DNA of 64,000 nucleotides from Acidaminococcus fermentans (GCF_009696675.1 NZ_VULN01000002.1:1-64000), one strand, 5' to 3'; numbered from the stretch's first letter, positions 15,874-24,336 are shown. A program made the numbers and translations. Notes: generated by a model not told the origin, from the letters alone.

Positions 15874-16213
15874 ACAGTTTGAATACCAAAGCGAACGCAT
15901 CCGGGATGCAGTAAGCCGGGAAATCAAGAATATTCATATCCCCAGGCCCAACATCCCCCGTCCACCGTTCTGGTGGTACATAGAACCATATGTTCTCATT
16001 GGCGTAGCCGTATTTTCATTTTTCTTTCTTTACGGTATGCGTATGGTCAGTCACATTGATAACAAAACCGAAGTCCTGGCAAGAATGGATGAACGGATAG
16101 CCCGGATCCAATGGAATGTATCCTTCCCTGATGATCCCGTTGGACTCACCACCCCCATCCATGACCGCTGGGTAAACCAATTAAAATATGAATCAGAACA
16201 GCAAAAGGAATAA
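15602..16213 (+). CDS. MobB-like coiled-coil membrane protein overlapping the relaxase
   Basis: A 203-residue protein with a polar N-terminus, a coiled coil at residues about 30-115 (QSARITQLEQEIAKRTARIK), a Pro-rich stretch (HIPRPNIPRPPFWW) and one membrane helix near residues 128-148 (YVLIGVAVFSFFFLYG). A 55-residue tail follows. GCAAGGAGG sits just before ATG 15602, which supports translation although 272 bp overlap the relaxase. Proteins in this position often aid mobilization. No family is recognised with certainty. Confidence 0.65.
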   Translation: MNYKTKPKDNSEKSSQPTTDSSRTPSPDQLLKMQSARITQLEQEIAKRTARIKELEDQLKEQSKGISMEDLNALSGQLNEAISKTMTLNDKQFEYQSERIRDAVSREIKNIHIPRPNIPRPPFWWYIEPYVLIGVAVFSFFFLYGMRMVSHIDNKTEVLARMDERIARIQWNVSFPDDPVGLTTPIHDRWVNQLKYESEQQKE

Positions 16214-16237
16214 GTCACACCGGCTCATTCCTTTTCT
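16203..16237 (+). terminator. Terminator of the mob operon
   Basis: AAAAGGAAT (16203-16211) pairs with ATTCCTTTT (16227-16235), separated by 15 nt and ending in T. Confidence 0.65.
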
Positions 16238-16295
16238 CTTTCCACAGGGAATGTGATACAATACACCCAATAGAACTTTGTTATGGGGGATGGAC

Positions 16296-19085
16296 ATGGA
16301 AGATCAGAAACGACAAGCAGCTAAGGATTTTGCAGAATATTGGCAAGATAAAGGCTATGAAAAGGGAGAAAGCCAAAAGTTCTGGCTTTCTCTCCTTCGT
16401 GACGTGTATGGAGTATCCCACCCGGAACGGTATATCAGCTTTGAAGACCAGGTCCACCTGGATCATACCAGCTTCATCGATGGGATGATTCCCTCTACCC
16501 ACGTGATGATTGAACAGAAAGGCCGGAACAAGAACCTGAAAGCAGCCATCAAGCAATCGGACGGTTCCCTGCTGACCCCGTTCGTACAGGCTAAACGGTA
16601 CATTACCGAACTTCCGGTCAGCATGCACCCCAAATACGTGATTACCTGCAACTTCCAGGAGTTCCTGATTTATGACATGGACAACCCCCAGGGAGAACCG
16701 GAACAGCTCCTGCTGAAAAACCTGCCCAAGGAATACTACCGCCTAAATTTCCTGGTCAATGAAAAGAGCAAAGTACTGAAACAGGAAGAAGAAATCTCCG
16801 TGAAGGCCGGGGATTTGGTGGGGAAAATGTATGATGCCCTCCGGAAACAGTACCTGGATCCGGATTCTAACCATGCCCAGAAGAGCCTGAATATCCTGTG
16901 CGTCCGGCTGGTATTCTGCCTGTATGCGGAAGATGCTGGTGTTTTCGGCAGCCACAGCCAGTTCCATGACTATCTGGAAACCTACCGAACCCGGAATCTC
17001 CGGGATGCTCTGATAAAGTTATTCCGTATCCTGGACCAGAAACCGGAAGACCGTGATCCTTATGAGGCCCCGGAACTGCTGGCCTTCCCCTATGTGAACG
17101 GTGGTCTTTTTGCCGATGAAAACATTGAAATTCCCCGGATAGATGAAGAAATCGCTGAACTGCTGATTAAAGAGTGCAGCGAGCAGTTCGACTGGTCCGA
17201 GATCAGCCCCACCATCTTCGGGGCCGTATTCGAAAGCACCTTGAACCCGGATACCCGGCGGAAAGGCGGGATGCACTACACCAGCATCGAGAACATCCAT
17301 AAGGTTATTGACCCCCTATTCCTGGATGATTTGAAAAAGGAACTGGAAGAAATTAAAAGCATCCAGGTGGAAAATACCCGGAAAAAGAGTCTGGTGGCCT
17401 ACCAGGAGAAGCTGGCTTCCCTGAAATTCCTGGATCCGGCCTGTGGCAGCGGAAACTTCCTAACAGAAACCTATCTGTCCCTGCGGAAGCTGGAAAATGA
17501 AGCCGTTTCCTGCTACTATGAAGGCCAGATGGTACTGGGAGACTTCGTAGACCCCATCAAAGTCTCCATCAGTCAGTTCTACGGCATCGAAATCAACGAC
17601 TTTGCCGTAACCGTGGCCAAGACGGCCCTGTGGATTGCCGAAAGCCAGATGATCCAGGAAACCCAGAAAATCGTCCACATGGACATTGATTTCCTGCCCC
17701 TGACTACCAATGCCTTCATTCATGAAGGGAACGCTCTGCGGATGGATTGGAACAATGTATTACCCCATGGGGCTTGCTCGGTCATAATTGGCAATCCTCC
17801 GTTCCGAGGATATAGTTTGCAAACCAAAGAGCAGAAAGCCGATATTCTTTCCATCTATGTAGACGAAAATGGAAAGCCTTATAAAGCGGCCGGGAAGATT
17901 GACTATGTAGCCGGGTGGTATTTTAAAGCAGCCCAGTATATGCAAAGGACTTCTATCAGAGCAGCTTTTGTTTCTACCAACAGTATTACCCAAGGTGAAC
18001 AGGTAGCCGGAGTCTGGAAGCCAATTATGGAACGCTTTGAAACCCACATTGATTTTGCATGGCGAACCTTTGTCTGGAGCAGTGAAGCATCTGAAAAAGC
18101 AGCCGTTCATTGTGTGATTGTTGGATTTAGTGATGCGCCAAATAATACAGATAAAATTATTTTTGATGGCTCTACAAAAAAAGTAGTAGAAAATATCAAC
18201 CCGTATCTCATAGAGGCACCGATGGTATTTATTGATAGTCGAAAAAAGCCTATATCCAGAGTCCCAGAAATGGTATACGGAAACAAGCCAACAGATGGAG
18301 GCTTTCTCTTTCTCACACCGGCAGAAAGAAACGAAGCTATCAAAAAAGAACCGTCACTAAATAAATACATAAAACAAATTTACGGAGCAAAAGAATATAT
18401 TAACAATATTGAGCGGTACTGTTTCTGGCTTGAGAATATCTCTCCAACAGAAATTAAAAAATCGGCTTTTCTAAAAACGCGTATTGAGGGCGTACGTAAA
18501 TTTCGCTTGAATAGTCCTAAAAAGGCAACTCAGAAAAGTGCTGAAACTCCTTATTTATTTCAAGAAATTAGACAACCACATAATAATTACATCATAATTC
18601 CAAGGCATTCATCTCAGACGCGCAGATATGTTCCGGTTGGCTTCGTATCGCCAGACATAATTGTCAATGATGCCGTACAAATAATTCCCGATGCTAGTTT
18701 GTATATGCTAGGAGTAATATCATCCAATGTTCATATGGCGTGGATGCGGGCTATTTGTGGCCGAATAAAAAGTGACTATCGTTATTCAAAAGATATTGTC
18801 TACAACAATTTTCCCTGGCCTACTCCCACCCCGGCTCAAAAAGCCAAAATCGAAAAAACGGCACAGGCCATTCTGGATGCACGGGCCAAATATCCGGATT
18901 CCAGCCTGGCAGATCTGTATGACGAACTGACTATGCCCCCGGAACTCCGGAAGGCCCATCAGGAAAATGACAAGGCCGTCATGGAAGCCTATGGGTGGAA
19001 TTGGCGGGGAATGACCGAAAGTGACTGTGTGGCCGAACTGATGAAGTTGTATCAGAAGCTGATTGACACAGAAAAGGAAGAGTAG
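16296..19085 (+). CDS. MmeI-like (type IIL) fused restriction endonuclease-methyltransferase
   Basis: A single 929-residue polypeptide expected to cut and adenine-methylate DNA at the same asymmetric site. The N-terminus holds a PD-ExK-like nuclease pattern (FIDGMIPSTHVMIEQKG, residues about 62-80). The methyltransferase has motif I FLDPACGSGNFL near residue 374 and motif IV NPPF near residue 500. A target-recognition domain lies at about 620-840, with a C-terminal helical part. ATG 16296 is set by GGGGG at 16285-16289; ATG 16290 is too close. The stretch 17.8-18.8 kb is markedly more AT-rich than both ends, suggesting replacement of the recognition region. It likely defends the host against phage. 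Confidence 0.85.
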   Translation: MEDQKRQAAKDFAEYWQDKGYEKGESQKFWLSLLRDVYGVSHPERYISFEDQVHLDHTSFIDGMIPSTHVMIEQKGRNKNLKAAIKQSDGSLLTPFVQAKRYITELPVSMHPKYVITCNFQEFLIYDMDNPQGEPEQLLLKNLPKEYYRLNFLVNEKSKVLKQEEEISVKAGDLVGKMYDALRKQYLDPDSNHAQKSLNILCVRLVFCLYAEDAGVFGSHSQFHDYLETYRTRNLRDALIKLFRILDQKPEDRDPYEAPELLAFPYVNGGLFADENIEIPRIDEEIAELLIKECSEQFDWSEISPTIFGAVFESTLNPDTRRKGGMHYTSIENIHKVIDPLFLDDLKKELEEIKSIQVENTRKKSLVAYQEKLASLKFLDPACGSGNFLTETYLSLRKLENEAVSCYYEGQMVLGDFVDPIKVSISQFYGIEINDFAVTVAKTALWIAESQMIQETQKIVHMDIDFLPLTTNAFIHEGNALRMDWNNVLPHGACSVIIGNPPFRGYSLQTKEQKADILSIYVDENGKPYKAAGKIDYVAGWYFKAAQYMQRTSIRAAFVSTNSITQGEQVAGVWKPIMERFETHIDFAWRTFVWSSEASEKAAVHCVIVGFSDAPNNTDKIIFDGSTKKVVENINPYLIEAPMVFIDSRKKPISRVPEMVYGNKPTDGGFLFLTPAERNEAIKKEPSLNKYIKQIYGAKEYINNIERYCFWLENISPTEIKKSAFLKTRIEGVRKFRLNSPKKATQKSAETPYLFQEIRQPHNNYIIIPRHSSQTRRYVPVGFVSPDIIVNDAVQIIPDASLYMLGVISSNVHMAWMRAICGRIKSDYRYSKDIVYNNFPWPTPTPAQKAKIEKTAQAILDARAKYPDSSLADLYDELTMPPELRKAHQENDKAVMEAYGWNWRGMTESDCVAELMKLYQKLIDTEKEE

Positions 19086-19127
19086 AGAAAAGAAGATGCC
19101 GGATGAATGGATAGACAGTATCCTCCA

Positions 19128-19258
19128 GCTCCAGGATACCGTTAGGATGCTCCAGGTGCTCTTCTGACGAGAGATAAGCCAAAATACGAAGCCAGTTGTA
19201 CCATGAAAAGCAAATCCCGTCAGAACGCTTCTAAAATGAGATTCTGACGGGCTTTTTA
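19128..19258 (+). repeat. 130-bp repeat unit ending in a terminator, copy 1
   Basis: Shares a long identical core (GCTCTTCTGACGAGAGATAA) with copy 2 at 19989-20121. It ends in hairpin CCCGTCAGAA/TTCTGACGGG plus a T-run (19216-19257). It follows the restriction-methylase gene. Confidence 0.85.
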
Positions 19259-19279
19259 CACCCATGAAAGGAAAGTATC

Positions 19280-20038
19280 ATGATTTATCTCACAGGAGAC
19301 ACCCACGGCCCTCTGGATTTTGACCGGATCCGGCCGGAAAATCTGATTCTCCGGGGCGTGGACTGCCAGCCGGAGGACATTCTTATTGTTTGTGGAGATT
19401 TCGGGATTCCCTGGACGGACCCCGCCCAGGGCCCGGACCGGGAAATGCTGGAGGAAATCGCCCGCTGGCCCTATACAGTGGCCTTTGTGGACGGGAACCA
19501 TGAGAACTTTGCCCTGCTGAATCAGTACCCAGTGGTAGAATGGAAGGGCGGACAGGCCCACCAGCTTCTGCCCAACCTGTACCACCTGATGCGTGGGGAG
19601 CTGTTCACCCTGGAAGGCCATACCTTCTTCACCATGGGCGGAGCCATGAGCATGGACCGTTGGATGCGGAGAGAAGGGATCTCCTGGTGGCCGGAAGAAA
19701 TCCCTTCCGAAGCGGAATGGCAGCACGCCTGGGACACCTTGGACCGGGCCGGATGGAAGGTAGACTACGTGGTGACCCACACGGCCCCCACTCGCTGGAA
19801 AATCCAGGGCGGTATGCGGATGGTGGCCCACCTGGGCGACAAATGCCCGGTGGCCCGGAAGCTGGAAGAACTGGAAAGCCATCTCACCTACCACCGCTGG
19901 TTCTTCGGCCATCTCCATGACGATAGGATTACCCAAGATGCGAAAGGCGTTTGGCTGTATGAAAAGGTTGTGGTCCTGGAAGAGTATGGCTCCAGGATAC
20001 GGTCAGGGTGCTTCAGACGCTCTTCTGACGAGAGATAA
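19280..20038 (+). CDS. Calcineurin-like metallophosphoesterase
   Basis: A 252-residue dinuclear-metal phosphoesterase. All signature blocks are present: GDTHG (residues 6-10), CGDFG near 38, GNHE near 73, VTHTAP near 170 and GHLHDD near 212. The substrate is unknown. The last 20 codons lie in the repeat copy 2, so the C-terminus may have been set by the duplication. The gene is sandwiched between two copies of a 130-bp repeat at the right end of the element, next to the restriction enzyme. A defence or nucleic-acid role is possible but unproven. AGGAAAG precedes the ATG. Confidence 0.85.
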   Translation: MIYLTGDTHGPLDFDRIRPENLILRGVDCQPEDILIVCGDFGIPWTDPAQGPDREMLEEIARWPYTVAFVDGNHENFALLNQYPVVEWKGGQAHQLLPNLYHLMRGELFTLEGHTFFTMGGAMSMDRWMRREGISWWPEEIPSEAEWQHAWDTLDRAGWKVDYVVTHTAPTRWKIQGGMRMVAHLGDKCPVARKLEELESHLTYHRWFFGHLHDDRITQDAKGVWLYEKVVVLEEYGSRIRSGCFRRSSDER

Positions 20039-20121
20039 GCCAAAATACGAATCCCGGTGGTGACATGAAAAAGAAACCCCGTCAGAACACCTCTAAAATG
20101 AGGCTCTGATGGGCTTTTTTT
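19989..20121 (+). repeat. 130-bp repeat unit ending in a terminator, copy 2
   Basis: The 5' part overlaps the last codons of the metallophosphoesterase. It ends with a hairpin on CCCGTCAGA and a run of seven T (20078-20121), closely similar to copy 1. Confidence 0.85.
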
Positions 20122-20362
20122 AGGGGGAACAGGAGTATTTGTATGGGTCAATTGCAACTTTTTGAAAATTGAAAAACAAAATTTGGCATAGAAAAAAATG
20201 AATAAAAAAACGGATCTATAAGAAAGGGGAAGAGACCTAAAAAGAGACCTTATGCTATTGCTTTTTTTGTTTCAAATGAACTGCTTGCACAAGATGTTGA
20301 TATAATTATTCTTAACACTACTAATTAGCGTATATGAACAAGATAATAAATGAAAAGTGGAG
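20122..20362. other. AT-rich right margin of the element, no gene seen
   Basis: About 240 bp of low-GC sequence between the second repeat unit and attR. Only short frames occur, and I see no promoter or hairpin of note. It may hold integrase arm-binding sites, which I cannot recognise. Confidence 0.5.
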
Positions 20363-20415
20363 ATGGCATGCAAGAGGTCAGGAGTTCGATCCTCCTTGTC
20401 TCCACCAAATGAAAA
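20363..20415 (+). repeat. attR: 53-bp direct repeat, orphan tRNA-Ala 3' end
   Basis: Identical to attL 10478-10530. Only the tRNA 3' half is present, so this copy is not a functional tRNA. Confidence 0.95.
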
Positions 20416-20420
20416 ACCAA

Positions 20421-20456
20421 TACCCTTGCGGTTGTGAAGCCGCAAGGGTATTTTTT
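20421..20456 (+). terminator. Original chromosomal tRNA-Ala terminator, now beyond attR
   Basis: An 11-bp stem TACCCTTGCGG / CCGCAAGGGTA followed by six T. It mirrors the element-borne terminator at 10535-10572 in layout but not in exact sequence. Confidence 0.85.
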
Positions 20457-20464
20457 GTATCTGG

Positions 20465-20526
20465 GGCCGTTGAACGTTGACAGCTGAACGTTGAGGAGCT
20501 GTTGCTCATGCAACAGCCCTTTTTTA
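20465..20526. repeat. Dispersed intergenic repeat, copy 2 (inverted heptads plus terminator hairpin)
   Basis: GGCCGTTGAACGTTGACAGC and onward to 20495 is the reverse-complement form of the heptad block. It joins hairpin GCTGTTGC-TCAT-GCAACAGC (20498-20517) and a run of six T. Confidence 0.6.
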
Positions 20527-20538
20527 TTCCGTTTTACT

Positions 20539-20650
20539 TCATCGAAGGCGGTATAAAAATTCTCTCTGGTTCTCCATGCTCATGGCTACCCAGATGGTGA
20601 CCGTGGCCATAGCGCTGTTGATCAACTGGCAGTGAAAAAGGGGGAATATT
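20539..20650 (-). pseudogene. Possible remnant of a membrane-protein gene (C-terminal tail only)
   Basis: Reading leftward from about 20650 to TGA at 20539-20541 gives a peptide ending SAMATVTIWVAMSMENQREF then LYRLR. It is hydrophobic first and polar last, like the last helix and tail of a transporter. No start or upstream body is present. It adjoins the element insertion and repeat copies, so it may be debris. The family is not recognised. Confidence 0.3.
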
Positions 20651-20680
20651 GCACGTGAAAAATATGTATGCAATATCCCC

Positions 20681-20787
20681 GTCAATGGTCAATCGTCAAT
20701 GGCCGAATGATAAAATTTGCAGGCAAATTTTTGGATGTGTAAATCGGTACCGTAGGGGCTGCTGCTTATGCAGCAGCCCCTTTTTTT
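20681..20787 (+). repeat. Dispersed intergenic repeat, copy 3, with terminator hairpin
   Basis: Heptad block GTCAATGGTCAATCGTCAAT then GGCCGA (20681-20706), followed at 20754-20781 by AGGGGCTGCTGC / GCAGCAGCCCCT and seven T. The hairpin overlaps the stop codon of the convergent membrane-protein gene. An inverted repeat (20641-20680, GGGGAATATTGCA / TGCAATATCCCC) precedes it. Confidence 0.65.
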
Positions 20788-21842
20788 CCGCTGTCCGGCT
20801 TGAAGAACCTCCGGATCACAAAGGGCACTCCCATGGCCAGCATGAGCACCCGGACCAGCTGGTAGGTAAGGATCACGGCCACATCCTGGTGCATTTCCAG
20901 GCCGGTAAGGCACATTTCCGCAATGCCTCCGGGGGCCAGGGCCAGAAAGGCGGTAAGGGTGGAAAAACCGTAGAGCCGGGACATGAACAGGGACAGGGCG
21001 ACGCTGGAAGCCACCATCAAAAGGGAACCCAGGAGTACATTGGGAATCAGTTCCCGGGTCTTCAGCAGTTTTTCCCGGTCCATCATGGTGCCGATGTACA
21101 GGCCGATGTGGAGCTGGGCAAAAGCCATGGCGGGAGCCGGGACCCGGGGCACACTGCCCTGCCACAGAGCAAAGAGGGAAGTGATCAGAATGGGTCCCAG
21201 CAGCTGCCCTGTGGGCATATGGGTCTTTTGGGCCAGGAACCGGCCCAGGAACACCAGGGGGACCACTAGCAGCCAGCCCGGATGGAACAGGCTCCGGAAA
21301 TCACCCAGGGTGGTGACCCACAGACTGGCGCCGGCGGCCCGGGTGATCTGGCCTCCGAACAGGTTGATGGCCAGGAAGGGCACGCTGACTTCCACCACGA
21401 ACAGCCGCAGGCACTGGGAGACTACCACCACGTTTTCGTCCGCTTCCTCATAATCGTCCATGAGCACGGTCATGGCTGTCAGGCCTCCCGGCAGGCAGCC
21501 CATAATGGAACTGAGCAGGTTGGCGAAGGTGTGCCGGTGCATGTGGATGGCCACGGCCACGGAAACGCCCAGGGTGAACAGGCTGGCACCCAGGATCCCC
21601 AGGGTTTCCTGGCTCATTTTAAGGAAGGTGTCCGGGGTGCAGTTGCTGCCGATGCCGTAGCCGGCTACCCCCAGCATCAGCCCCCGCCAGGCCCGGGGCC
21701 ATTGGAAGGAATTATCCAGAAAAGTGCGTACAACAAAACCGGTGATGATACCTCCCAGCAAATAGGGAATGGGGATGGCCAGCTGCCGGAGCAGGAAGCC
21801 CAGCAGGGCGGATGCCAGTAAGGCGGGAAAACGTTGTTTCAT
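20766..21842 (-). CDS. AbrB-family integral membrane protein (putative transporter)
   Basis: A 358-residue, very hydrophobic protein with about ten membrane helices. It has the internal two-fold pattern of the AbrB/PF05145 family, once annotated as ammonia monooxygenase regulators and now regarded as transporter-like: LGFLLRQLAIPIPYLLGGII at the start, CLPGGLTAMTVLMDDY in the middle and ALAPGGIAEMCLTGLEM late. ATG 21842 follows AAAGGAG; an upstream in-frame extension is not family-like. The stop lies within a terminator hairpin. A LysR gene, now frameshifted, is divergent. The substrate is unknown. Confidence 0.8.
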   Translation of the reverse strand: MKQRFPALLASALLGFLLRQLAIPIPYLLGGIITGFVVRTFLDNSFQWPRAWRGLMLGVAGYGIGSNCTPDTFLKMSQETLGILGASLFTLGVSVAVAIHMHRHTFANLLSSIMGCLPGGLTAMTVLMDDYEEADENVVVVSQCLRLFVVEVSVPFLAINLFGGQITRAAGASLWVTTLGDFRSLFHPGWLLVVPLVFLGRFLAQKTHMPTGQLLGPILITSLFALWQGSVPRVPAPAMAFAQLHIGLYIGTMMDREKLLKTRELIPNVLLGSLLMVASSVALSLFMSRLYGFSTLTAFLALAPGGIAEMCLTGLEMHQDVAVILTYQLVRVLMLAMGVPFVIRRFFKPDSGKKGAAA

Positions 21843-21891
21843 GGAAAGATCTCCTTTGGAAGCCGGAGCGCCTGTCCGGCAGGATACTTTT

Positions 21892-21920
21892 ATTATAGAC
21901 AATGGGTTCCATACTGTAAA
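21892..21920 (-). promoter_or_regulatory. Promoter of the AbrB-family gene
   Basis: On the minus strand, -35 TTTACA (21915-21920), a 17-bp spacer and -10 TATAAT (21892-21897). Confidence 0.65.
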
Positions 21921-21936
21921 ATCTTAATAGTATAAT
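21911..21936. promoter_or_regulatory. Possible LysR operator in the divergent region
   Basis: Inverted repeat ATACT-N13-AGTAT (21911-21933) overlaps the -35 of the leftward promoter and the TATAAT (21931-21936) toward the regulator. It fits LysR autoregulation; inferred. Confidence 0.35.
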
Positions 21937-21977
21937 AGGGATATAGCAAAAATGATATAACAAAAGGAGGGACTGCC

Positions 21978-22905
21978 ATGTTCCATGAAAAATACCTGCG
22001 GGATTTCCTGAAAGTCTGCGAAAACGGCAACATTACCGCTGCCGCCGCCCAGCTGGGCCTGTCCCAGCCTGCTCTCAGCCGGATCGTGAAAACGGTGGAA
22101 AAGGAAGCAGGGATGCCTCTCCTGGTCCGGGAAGCCAGCGGAGTCTACCTGACACAGGCGGGAGAAATCTATGCCCGGATGGCCCAGGCCATGGTGGAAA
22201 ACTACCAGAACGGTCTCCGGGAGATCCATGACCTGCGGGATTCCCAAAGCGGCCAGATCCGTCTGGGGCTGTCCCGGATCTCCAGTGAGACCCTGCTGCC
22301 GGTGATCCTGGAGCAGTTCCGCACCCTGTATCCCCAGGTGGAACTCCGTTTGACGGAAACCCTGATCCGACAGCTGAATCCTCTCCTCCGGCAGGGAAAA
22401 ACTGGACCTGGCCCTGACCTATTTCCCTGACGATCCGGAGTTGGAATACACCCGGCTGCTGACGGATACGGTGTATCTGGAGGCCCCTCCCGGCTTCAGC
22501 CGGCAGTTTTCCTGGACCCCGGGTACCGGCCATGTGATGGAGGATGTGGGGCGGCTCCGGAATCAGCCCTTTATCCTGCTGAAACCGGGGCGGGGGCTCC
22601 GGTACAAGGCGGATCAGTTCTTCCGGGAGGGGAAGATCCAGCCCCGGATCATCCTGGAAACGGACAGCGTGGAACTGGCTCACCGGCTGGCCCTGGCCAA
22701 CCACGGGTTCGCCCTGATCCCCCGGCTGGCTTTTCCCACCCTGGCCCGGACGGATCAGTCGGTGTTTTTCCAGGTGAAAGACCATCCTCTGGACCGGACC
22801 CTGTACCTGGCCCGGCGGAAGGGGGCCTACATGACCCGGGCCATGGAAGCCCTCTGCGGCCTGATCCGGACCAGTGTAACAGGATCCCGTTCTATGGTAC
22901 AATAA
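21978..22905 (+). pseudogene. LysR-family regulator disrupted by a frameshift
   Basis: The N-terminal part (21978-22430) encodes the winged HTH (DFLKVCENGNITAAAAQLGL, SQPALSRIVKTVEKEAG) and the start of the effector domain. Within GGGAAAAACTGG at 22394-22405 the frame shifts by +1. Family sequence (LDLALTYFPDDPELEY, then LILETDSVELAHRLALA-like segments to 22905) continues in the other frame. Joined, the product would be about 308 residues, normal for LysR. One extra A in the A5 run explains it. It may be a true mutation, phase variation or a sequencing error. It is divergent from the AbrB-family gene, its likely target. Confidence 0.85.
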
Positions 22906-22929
22906 GGCAAGTGAACGGAGGTGTTTTCT

Positions 22930-24336
22930 ATGAACAGAAAACAGATGGCTCTGCTGGTTGGACTTTCTCTGGCTTTGGGGCAGACGGCTTTTGCCGCCGA
23001 CCATGTGGCCGTGGTGGAGAAAGACGGAAAGCAGGGCGTGATCGACCGGGCAGGGAAGGAAATCCTGCCCCTGGTCTATAAAAAAATCGCAGTGGGGGAT
23101 CCGAAAGAGGATCCGGCGATCCTGGTCCAGCTGAAGGGAAAATACGGCCTTTATGACCGGGAGGGAAAGCAGCTGCTGGCCCCCACCCTGAAGAAGATCA
23201 CCGATATCAATGAAGGAATCATCGGCGGCGTGACGGAAAAGAAGTGGAATTTCTACACCCTCCAGGGAGCCAGGCTTCCCGGGGAATGGGAAGAGGCCCG
23301 GGCCTTCCAGGAAGGGCTGGCCCCGGTGAAAACCCAGGGCAAATGGGGCTTTGCGGACAAAACCGGGAAACTGGTGATCCCTGCCCAGTACAAGGAAGTC
23401 CGCAGCTTCAGCGAAGGGCTGGCCGCGGTGAAAAAAGACAGCCAGTGGTTCTATATCCGGAAGGACGGGAGCCTGCTGCCCAGCATGAGCGTGAAAAAGG
23501 CCGGGGACTTCCACCAGGGGGTGGCCGTGGTGGACGGAGGCTGGCTCATGGATACCCAGGGAAAGAAATACGCCAAACTGAAGCCTTATGCCTTCGTAGG
23601 GGACTTCCAGGACAATGGATTGGCGGAAGTGGGTGTCCGCCGGGCCAGCCACAGCTTCCTGGATTACATCTCCATCGGCTGGGGCTGGGGAGACGGCTGG
23701 GGCTGGGGCGGTCCCTACTGGGGCGTGGGCCCGGGCTGGGGTCCCTATTGGGGAGATTACGGCTACCACCATCATCACCATCATCACGGCTGGGGTGGCA
23801 GCATCGGCATCTCTCCGGGAGCAGTGATGCCCTCCAGTATGTACCGGGGCTATGTGAACAAACAAGGCCAGGAAGTGATTTCCCCCACCTACAGTTTTGT
23901 GTCCCCCTTCTACGGGAAACTGGCCCTCATCCGGGACGAGGGCCACTGGGGCATGGTGGATGCCAAAGGCCAGGTGGTGATCCCGGCAGCCTACGATGCC
24001 CTGCTGCCCTTCAGTGAGGGACTGGCCGCCTTCCAGTCGGACAAAAAGTGGGGGTTCATCGACGAGACCAACAAAGTGGTGATCCCCAACCGGTTCGACA
24101 GTGTCCAGAATTTCTTCCAGGACCGGACCACAGCAGTGGAAAAGGAAAAAGGCGGGATCATCGACAAAACCGGGAATCCGGTGGCCCCTTTCCGGTCCGA
24201 GCTCCGGGAGCTGGGGCCTCTGACAGCGGACCGGGCGGCCTACAAGGACGCCCAAAAGAAGAAATGGGGCTATGTGGATGAAAATGCAAAGGTCGTAATC
24301 TCTCCGCAATATGACAAGGCTGGAATTTTCGACTGA
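22930..24336 (+). CDS. Exported WG-repeat protein with a Gly/Trp/His-rich loop
   Basis: A 468-residue protein with a Sec signal peptide (MNRKQMALLVGLSLALGQTA, cleavage after AFA). At least eight WG/KWG beta-repeats of about 50 residues follow, for example KWGFADKTGKLVIPAQYKEV and KWGFIDETNKVVIPNRFDSV. Residues about 250-295 break the pattern with a Gly-Trp-Tyr-rich insert ending in seven consecutive His. This could bind metal. ATG 22930 is set by CGGAGG at 22916-22921. The function is unknown; such proteins are usually periplasmic or surface-exposed. It is monocistronic, with no clear terminator before the leu promoter. Confidence 0.8.
   Translation: MNRKQMALLVGLSLALGQTAFAADHVAVVEKDGKQGVIDRAGKEILPLVYKKIAVGDPKEDPAILVQLKGKYGLYDREGKQLLAPTLKKITDINEGIIGGVTEKKWNFYTLQGARLPGEWEEARAFQEGLAPVKTQGKWGFADKTGKLVIPAQYKEVRSFSEGLAAVKKDSQWFYIRKDGSLLPSMSVKKAGDFHQGVAVVDGGWLMDTQGKKYAKLKPYAFVGDFQDNGLAEVGVRRASHSFLDYISIGWGWGDGWGWGGPYWGVGPGWGPYWGDYGYHHHHHHHGWGGSIGISPGAVMPSSMYRGYVNKQGQEVISPTYSFVSPFYGKLALIRDEGHWGMVDAKGQVVIPAAYDALLPFSEGLAAFQSDKKWGFIDETNKVVIPNRFDSVQNFFQDRTTAVEKEKGGIIDKTGNPVAPFRSELRELGPLTADRAAYKDAQKKKWGYVDENAKVVISPQYDKAGIFD

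Noticed and set aside
20363-20408. A second tRNA-Ala gene at attR
   Set aside because: Only the 3' half is present; the D-arm and 5' acceptor strand are missing. It is the attachment-site duplicate.
22394-22405. Programmed ribosomal frameshifting in the LysR gene
   Set aside because: The GGGAAAA heptamer would favour a -1 shift, but the two halves need +1. A simple A insertion is the better explanation.
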